Source: an uncultured Caldimicrobium sp.
Lineage (GTDB): Bacteria > Desulfobacterota > Thermodesulfobacteria > Thermodesulfobacteriales > Thermodesulfobacteriaceae
Direction of reading: 5' to 3'
DNA length: 9,468 bases
Assembly (NCBI GenBank): GCA_938091475.1
Contig: CALLJI010000095.1
Location: 1 to 9,468, forward strand
Shown in pieces: positions 6,164 to 9,468 of the stretch (position 1 is its first letter; each line of letters begins with the position of its first letter). Made by a program: the position numbers and the translations under genes. The notes beneath the pieces were generated by a model, which had not been told where the DNA came from, made no database searches, and was given only the letters and a program-made list of their open reading frames with translations.

Positions 6164-7090
6164 TCATTCCAAACTTTCTAAAAGTAGTAAATAATTTTGG
6201 AAATCCTCAGGTAAATCTCTATGAAAGATGAGCTCTTTTAAGAGGCGCGGATGAAGAAAGGAAATCTGATAAGCATGCAGCATAAGTCTTTCAGGCTTAG
6301 GGAGATTGGGTTTGAGGCCCCCGTAGAGGGGATCTCCAAGGATAGGATGTCCAAGGGAGCTAAAATGCACCCGTAATTGATGAGTTCTTCCCGTAATAGG
6401 TTTGGCTTTAACTAAAGAAGCCCTTTTAAAATATTTAATTACTTCATATTCAGTAAGAGCAGATTTTCCTTCTTTTAAAATAGTCATTTTTTTCCGTAAT
6501 TTAGGGTGTCTTCCAATTGGTTTTTCAATTTTACCCTTAGGTGGCTCAATTTTATTATAGAGGAGGGCCAAGTAGGTTTTTTTAATCATCCGTGCTTTAA
6601 AGGCTTCAATCAAAGCCCTGTGAGTAAAATCATTTTTAGCTATAAGCATAAGACCAGAGGTATCTTTATCCAATCTATGCACAATCCCAGGTCTTAACTT
6701 TCCTCCAATTCCAGAGAGATTTTTAAGTTTAAGAAGCAGACCGTGGACCAAGGTTCCTTCTTTATGACCAGGTGCTGGATGGACAACCACTCCAGGTGGT
6801 TTATAAATTATAGCTAAATCTTCATCTTCATACAGGATTTCAAAGGGAACTTCTTGTGGGATAAGCTCTAAAGGTTTGTCTGGGGGAATAATTACTCTTA
6901 TACTTTGCGAGACCTTGGTTTTCATACTTGGTCTCACTTTTTTCTCTTCCACTGTAACATATCCTTCCTCGATGAGTTTTTGTAGGGTGGTTCTACTAAG
7001 CGCTGGAAAATGCTTCTTCAATAAGTGATCTAAGCGAATTCCAGCTTCTTCTTCCTTTACTATCAAGGAATAACTCTGTGTTTCCTGCAT
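6164..7090 (-). CDS. rluD: RluA/RluD-family 23S rRNA pseudouridine synthase
   Basis: Isomerises specific uridines to pseudouridine in RNA, most likely helix 69 of 23S rRNA if it is a true RluD. The N-terminal S4 RNA-binding domain covers about residues 17-75 (RLDHLLKKHFPALSRTTLQKLIEEGYVTVEEKKV). The catalytic domain starts near 82 with ILYEDEDLAIIYKPPGVVVHPAPGH; the catalytic motif HRLDKDTSG is at 138-146 with nucleophile Asp141. GRTHQLRVHFSSLGHPILGDPLYGG (234-258) is the second family hallmark. Length, 308 aa, is normal, and the S4 domain plus motif form favours RluD over RluA; the exact target site is inferred. It begins 13 bp after mutM without an obvious Shine-Dalgarno. Confidence 0.88.
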   Translation of the reverse strand: MQETQSYSLIVKEEEAGIRLDHLLKKHFPALSRTTLQKLIEEGYVTVEEKKVRPSMKTKVSQSIRVIIPPDKPLELIPQEVPFEILYEDEDLAIIYKPPGVVVHPAPGHKEGTLVHGLLLKLKNLSGIGGKLRPGIVHRLDKDTSGLMLIAKNDFTHRALIEAFKARMIKKTYLALLYNKIEPPKGKIEKPIGRHPKLRKKMTILKEGKSALTEYEVIKYFKRASLVKAKPITGRTHQLRVHFSSLGHPILGDPLYGGLKPNLPKPERLMLHAYQISFLHPRLLKELIFHRDLPEDFQNYLLLLESLE

Positions 7091-7103
7091 TTTTTAATAA
7101 AAG

Positions 7104-7925
7104 TTACTCTCTTTGGCAATGGGGGCAAAAGGTAGTTCCTCTTTGGTTGATTTTTATATATTGAAGAGGTGTGCCACAATTAGGACAAGGGCTACCTCTC
7201 TTTCCATAAACTAAATGCCTTTCCTGAAATCTTCCTGGTTTCCCTTCTCCATCAACATAATCTCTAAGGGATGACCCCCTGTAAAAAATAGCTTCTTCTA
7301 ATAATTCCCTGAGAGTGGCATAAAGTTTTTGGATTTCTTCAGAAGATAAATCACAAGCCCTTCTATAGGGACTAATTTTTACTCTAAAAAGTAGCTCATC
7401 GGTATAGATATTTCCAAGTCCTGAGATAAATTTCTGATTGAGAAAAAAGCCTTTTATATTACTCTTATATTGGGATGTTTTTTCAGCAAAATACTGGAGC
7501 GAAATTTCTAAGGCATCCTCACCTATATTACTGAGAAAATCTGGCAACTGTGCTTTAGGAATTAGCAGAATTTTCCCAAATCTTCTGACATCTCTGTAGG
7601 TGAGAGAGAGATTTTCAAATCTCAGAGTGAGAAGGCTATGAGTATCAGTATGGTTATTAACTTTATGGTCTTGATGGAGAATAAGTGCGCCAGTTAGTCC
7701 TAAATGAAAAACAAGCACCCATTCCTCAAAATCAAAAAACAAGTATTTTCCTTTCCTATGAAGGTTTTCAAGTACCTTACCTAATAATAGATAGATTTCA
7801 GATTGGTTAACTCTTTGTTTCTCTAAAAAAGAAGGGTTATGTATATGTATCTCTTTAAGCTTTTTTTTAATTAATTTCCTCTCCAAATCTCTTCTTATGG
7901 TTTCAACTTCAGGCAGCTCAGGCAT
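7104..7925 (-). CDS. mutM: Formamidopyrimidine-DNA glycosylase
   Basis: Removes 8-oxoguanine and ring-opened purines from DNA and nicks the abasic site. The N-terminus MPELPEVETIRRDL supplies the catalytic Pro2 and Glu3; Lys60 in HRKGKYL is the conserved lysine. HLGLTGAL (74-81) is the void-filling loop, with Leu where E. coli has Met, and RDVRRFG (111-117) contains the Arg and Phe that flank the extrahelical base. The helix-two-turn-helix is ISGLGNIYTDELLF (167-180). A C-terminal zinc finger uses Cys247, Cys250, Cys267 and Cys270. Length, 273 aa, is typical and the MPELPE start is certain; AAGGGA overlaps the upstream stop 6 bases before the ATG. The intact finger and loop argue for Fpg rather than Nei. 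It follows the permease gene by 10 bp. Confidence 0.95.
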   Translation of the reverse strand: MPELPEVETIRRDLERKLIKKKLKEIHIHNPSFLEKQRVNQSEIYLLLGKVLENLHRKGKYLFFDFEEWVLVFHLGLTGALILHQDHKVNNHTDTHSLLTLRFENLSLTYRDVRRFGKILLIPKAQLPDFLSNIGEDALEISLQYFAEKTSQYKSNIKGFFLNQKFISGLGNIYTDELLFRVKISPYRRACDLSSEEIQKLYATLRELLEEAIFYRGSSLRDYVDGEGKPGRFQERHLVYGKRGSPCPNCGTPLQYIKINQRGTTFCPHCQRE

Positions 7926-7935
7926 AAAATTTCCC

Positions 7936-9006
7936 TTACTCGGCGCAAGTGTGGTTTGAGTTTAGGACTTTACTCTTATAGATTTCTAATATAGAAAGAA
8001 AAAATCCAAGAATAATTGGTCCTAAGAAGAAGCCTGATAATCCAAATTGTGTGATACCTCCTAACACGGCAAAAAATACCAGTAAGTTGTGAAGTTTGGC
8101 CTTTTCACCAATAAGATAAGGTTTAATTATGTTATCTACTTGTGCTATGGTTAAAGCAGAAAGAATAATTAATAAAATACCTTTGACTACACTTCCAGTA
8201 ATTAGTAAATATATGGATAAGGGCAACCAAATAAGAGCTGTCCCTAAGAAGGGTATAAAGGAAGCTAACATAGTAGTAAAGGCAAATAATAGAAAGTTTG
8301 GTATTCCAACTAAATAGTAGATGATCAAAGCTATAAAGCCTTGAATGAGTGCTGTGAGAATATTGCCATAGAGAACTCCTTTCAGAATGAGAGAAATTCT
8401 TGAAAGAATTTTTTCTTTCTCCCTCTTATCTCCAGGAATTAAGTCTTTTATAATAGTTACAATCTTTTCACCATCAACCAAAAAGTAAAAGAGGGTAAAA
8501 AGGGTGAAGACAAGTTTAAGGGCAAAGGAAAAGGTTGAAAGAAGGGCTCCACTGAAATACACAAAGAGGCCCTCTATTAGTTTGGGGACTTGCTTAGGAA
8601 GTTCCTGTTGAAGTTTTAGGAGGTAAGGGTCAATATATTGATAAAATTTGGAGTGGCTTAAACGCTCTTTAAAGAGGAGAAGCTGGTTTAAAATGTTTTG
8701 AAGTGTAGTTTCATTTATGCCTTCAACAAGGGTTTGTAATTGATTGTAAAAGAGAATACCAAGAAAAGTAAAGGGAATAAGTATGAAAAGAATAAATAGA
8801 AATAAAGTGGTTAATGCGGATAAAGTTTTTCTCTCTTTAAAGGAGAACAGGATTTTCGTATAGAAGGGGTAAAGATAAAAGGCTAAAATTCCTGCCCAGA
8901 GAAGGACCATTATAAAAGGATAAATTAGATAGAAAAATAGAAAAATTATTATTAAGGATAGAGCTATGAGGATGTATGAATTTAAGGAAGAATGATTAAA
9001 AACCAT
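7936..9006 (-). CDS. AI-2E family transporter (PerM/TqsA-like permease)
   Basis: A 356-aa integral membrane protein. Hydrophobic segments occur near residues 10-30, 32-50, 63-87, 145-178, 213-240, 241-270, 272-290 and 304-340, with a soluble, charged stretch at about 90-140. Family signatures are LVDGE (176-180), GNILTALIQGFIA (214-226), IPFLGT (251-256), DNIIKPYLIG (291-300) and HNLLVFFAVLGGITQFGLSGFFLGP (306-330). Members include E. coli TqsA, linked to autoinducer-2 export, and several Na+/H+ antiporters; substrate cannot be told from sequence, and no luxS is in the window. It heads the operon with mutM, rluD and coaE. No Shine-Dalgarno is visible; a TATAAT box ends only 9 bases before the ATG, suggesting a nearly leaderless message. 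Confidence 0.88.
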   Translation of the reverse strand: MVFNHSSLNSYILIALSLIIIFLFFYLIYPFIMVLLWAGILAFYLYPFYTKILFSFKERKTLSALTTLFLFILFILIPFTFLGILFYNQLQTLVEGINETTLQNILNQLLLFKERLSHSKFYQYIDPYLLKLQQELPKQVPKLIEGLFVYFSGALLSTFSFALKLVFTLFTLFYFLVDGEKIVTIIKDLIPGDKREKEKILSRISLILKGVLYGNILTALIQGFIALIIYYLVGIPNFLLFAFTTMLASFIPFLGTALIWLPLSIYLLITGSVVKGILLIILSALTIAQVDNIIKPYLIGEKAKLHNLLVFFAVLGGITQFGLSGFFLGPIILGFFLSILEIYKSKVLNSNHTCAE

Positions 9007-9015
9007 AGTTTAAAA

Positions 9016-9043
9016 ATTATAATCGCTCTCTATTAAATTTAAA
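9016..9043 (-). promoter_or_regulatory. Putative promoter of the permease-mutM-rluD-coaE operon
   Basis: On the minus strand TTTAAA (9043-9038), 16 bases, then a perfect TATAAT (9021-9016). The predicted start is near 9009, leaving about 3 bases before the ATG at 9006. The absence of any Shine-Dalgarno fits a leaderless transcript. AT-richness raises the chance of a fortuitous match. Confidence 0.45.
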
Positions 9044-9136
9044 GATTAAAGTTAAAACTCATACTTCTTCTCAGCTGATTGATGAGGATGAAGAAAAATT
9101 CTGGGTAAATTGTGAATTATTTATACAGATGCTTAT

Positions 9137-9316
9137 GCAGGGGCAATTCACGAATCGCCCAGATATTCAACTTGTAGAGGCAATTCAAGAATTGCCCCAA
9201 AAATTGTAGGGGCTGGGCATGCCCCTGCCAAAGGGTTTTTTAAATCACATTTGGGCAACCGCAAGGGTTGCCCATACTAATATTTTTATTCTTAGACACA
9301 GCGTGCTTTGCCCCTA
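9137..9316. repeat. Second cluster of REP-like palindromes (about 5 units)
   Basis: Units: 9141-9160 (GGGCAATTC/GAATCGCCC, one A-C mismatch), 9179-9196 (GGCAATTC/GAATTGCC, GTAG foot at 9174), 9211-9229 (imperfect, containing GGGCATGCCC; GTAG foot at 9206), 9253-9273 (GGGCAACC/GGTTGCCC, loop GCAAG, no clear foot) and 9295-9316 (decayed GCACAGC-type, CTAC foot at 9313-9316). The core words and feet are those of the array at 2294-2764, so both clusters belong to one repeat family. Confidence 0.75.
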
Positions 9317-9344
9317 CGATTTTTTGAAACACTCTATAAATTAC

Positions 9345-9373
9345 TTGACAAATTTTTTATTATGGTATAGATT
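9345..9373 (+). promoter_or_regulatory. Promoter of the tRNA-Lys gene
   Basis: A perfect TTGACA (9345-9350) is followed after 17 bases by TAGATT (9368-9373); an alternative -10, TATAGA (9366-9371), has only a 15-base spacer. Either places the start about 10 bases upstream of the tRNA. The spacer is T-rich and the -35 is the best in the window, as expected for a stable-RNA gene. Confidence 0.6.
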
Positions 9374-9389
9374 AAAACAAATTCACATA

Positions 9390-9462
9390 GGGCCGCTAGC
9401 TCAATTGGTAGAGCAATGGACTCTTAATCCATAGGTTGGAGGTTCGAGTCCTCCGCGGCCCA
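9390..9462 (+). tRNA. tRNA-Lys, anticodon CTT
   Basis: A complete 73-base cloverleaf. The acceptor stem GGGCCGC (9390-9396) pairs with GCGGCCC (9455-9461), discriminator A at 9462. The D stem is GCTC/GAGC (9399-9402, 9411-9414). The anticodon stem ATGGA/TCCAT (9416-9420, 9428-9432) encloses loop CTCTTAA, giving anticodon CTT for AAG codons. The T arm is GGAGG-TTCGAGT-CCTCC (9438-9454). All stems are fully paired. CCA is not encoded and must be added by CCA transferase. The gene is GC-rich relative to its surroundings. Confidence 0.96.
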
Positions 9463-9468
9463 TCTTCA

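Larger units (their letters stand above)
9007..9389. other. 383-bp intergenic region: two diverging promoters and a REP-like cluster
   Basis: The gap separates the minus-strand operon from the plus-strand tRNA. It contains the permease promoter (9016-9043), about 80 bp of AT-rich sequence with no recognised signal, a cluster of GC-rich palindromes (9137-9316), and the tRNA promoter (9345-9373). A 71-codon open frame from 9219 crosses the tRNA and is not a gene. Confidence 0.8.

Noticed and set aside
9219..9434. 71-codon open reading frame on the plus strand
   Set aside because: It runs through REP palindromes, the tRNA promoter and most of the tRNA-Lys gene, has no ribosome binding site, and its product has no protein-like features.

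Overview
The window looks like ordinary chromosome from a low-GC, probably thermophilic bacterium. The protein genes are AT-rich, while the 23S tail, the 5S rRNA and the tRNA are clearly GC-rich, and the 5S terminal helix is long and nearly perfect. That contrast is typical of thermophiles with AT-rich genomes. The gene set and protein style would fit the Thermodesulfobacteriaceae (Thermodesulfobacterium or Caldimicrobium type). This assignment is an inference without any database search; a 23S or RluD comparison would settle it.

Layout. Positions 1-251 hold the 3' end of a 23S rRNA and a complete 5S rRNA. Next is a compact bifunctional class A penicillin-binding protein (319-2184, +). A 707-bp gap (2185-2891) follows. 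It contains a dense array of about a dozen REP-like palindromes bounded by a pair of ~34-bp inverted repeats that resemble insertion-sequence ends. A plus-strand operon then runs from 2892 to 5603: flavin reductase-like protein, membrane-anchored TPR (YfgM-like) protein, DUF1992/DnaJ-C28-like protein, and RibD. A convergent minus-strand operon, transcribed from about 9009 down to 5575, encodes an AI-2E-family permease, MutM/Fpg, RluD-type pseudouridine synthase and CoaE. ribD and coaE overlap tail to tail by 29 bp. The last gap (9007-9389) carries a second, smaller REP-like cluster, then a promoter and tRNA-Lys(CUU).

How the genes fit together. The window mixes housekeeping functions: ribosome components, cell-wall synthesis, flavin supply (RibD) beside a flavin-using protein, coenzyme A synthesis, 8-oxoguanine repair and rRNA modification. 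No defence system, prophage or secondary-metabolite cluster is present. The coding content is conventional.

The most interesting material is non-coding. The palindromes keep a one-sided GTAG (or CTAC) foot and remain self-complementary, although their core words differ from copy to copy. A relic mobile-element frame surrounds the first cluster. The first genes of two transcription units have good promoter-like elements so close to the ATG, with no Shine-Dalgarno, that leaderless transcription is plausible.
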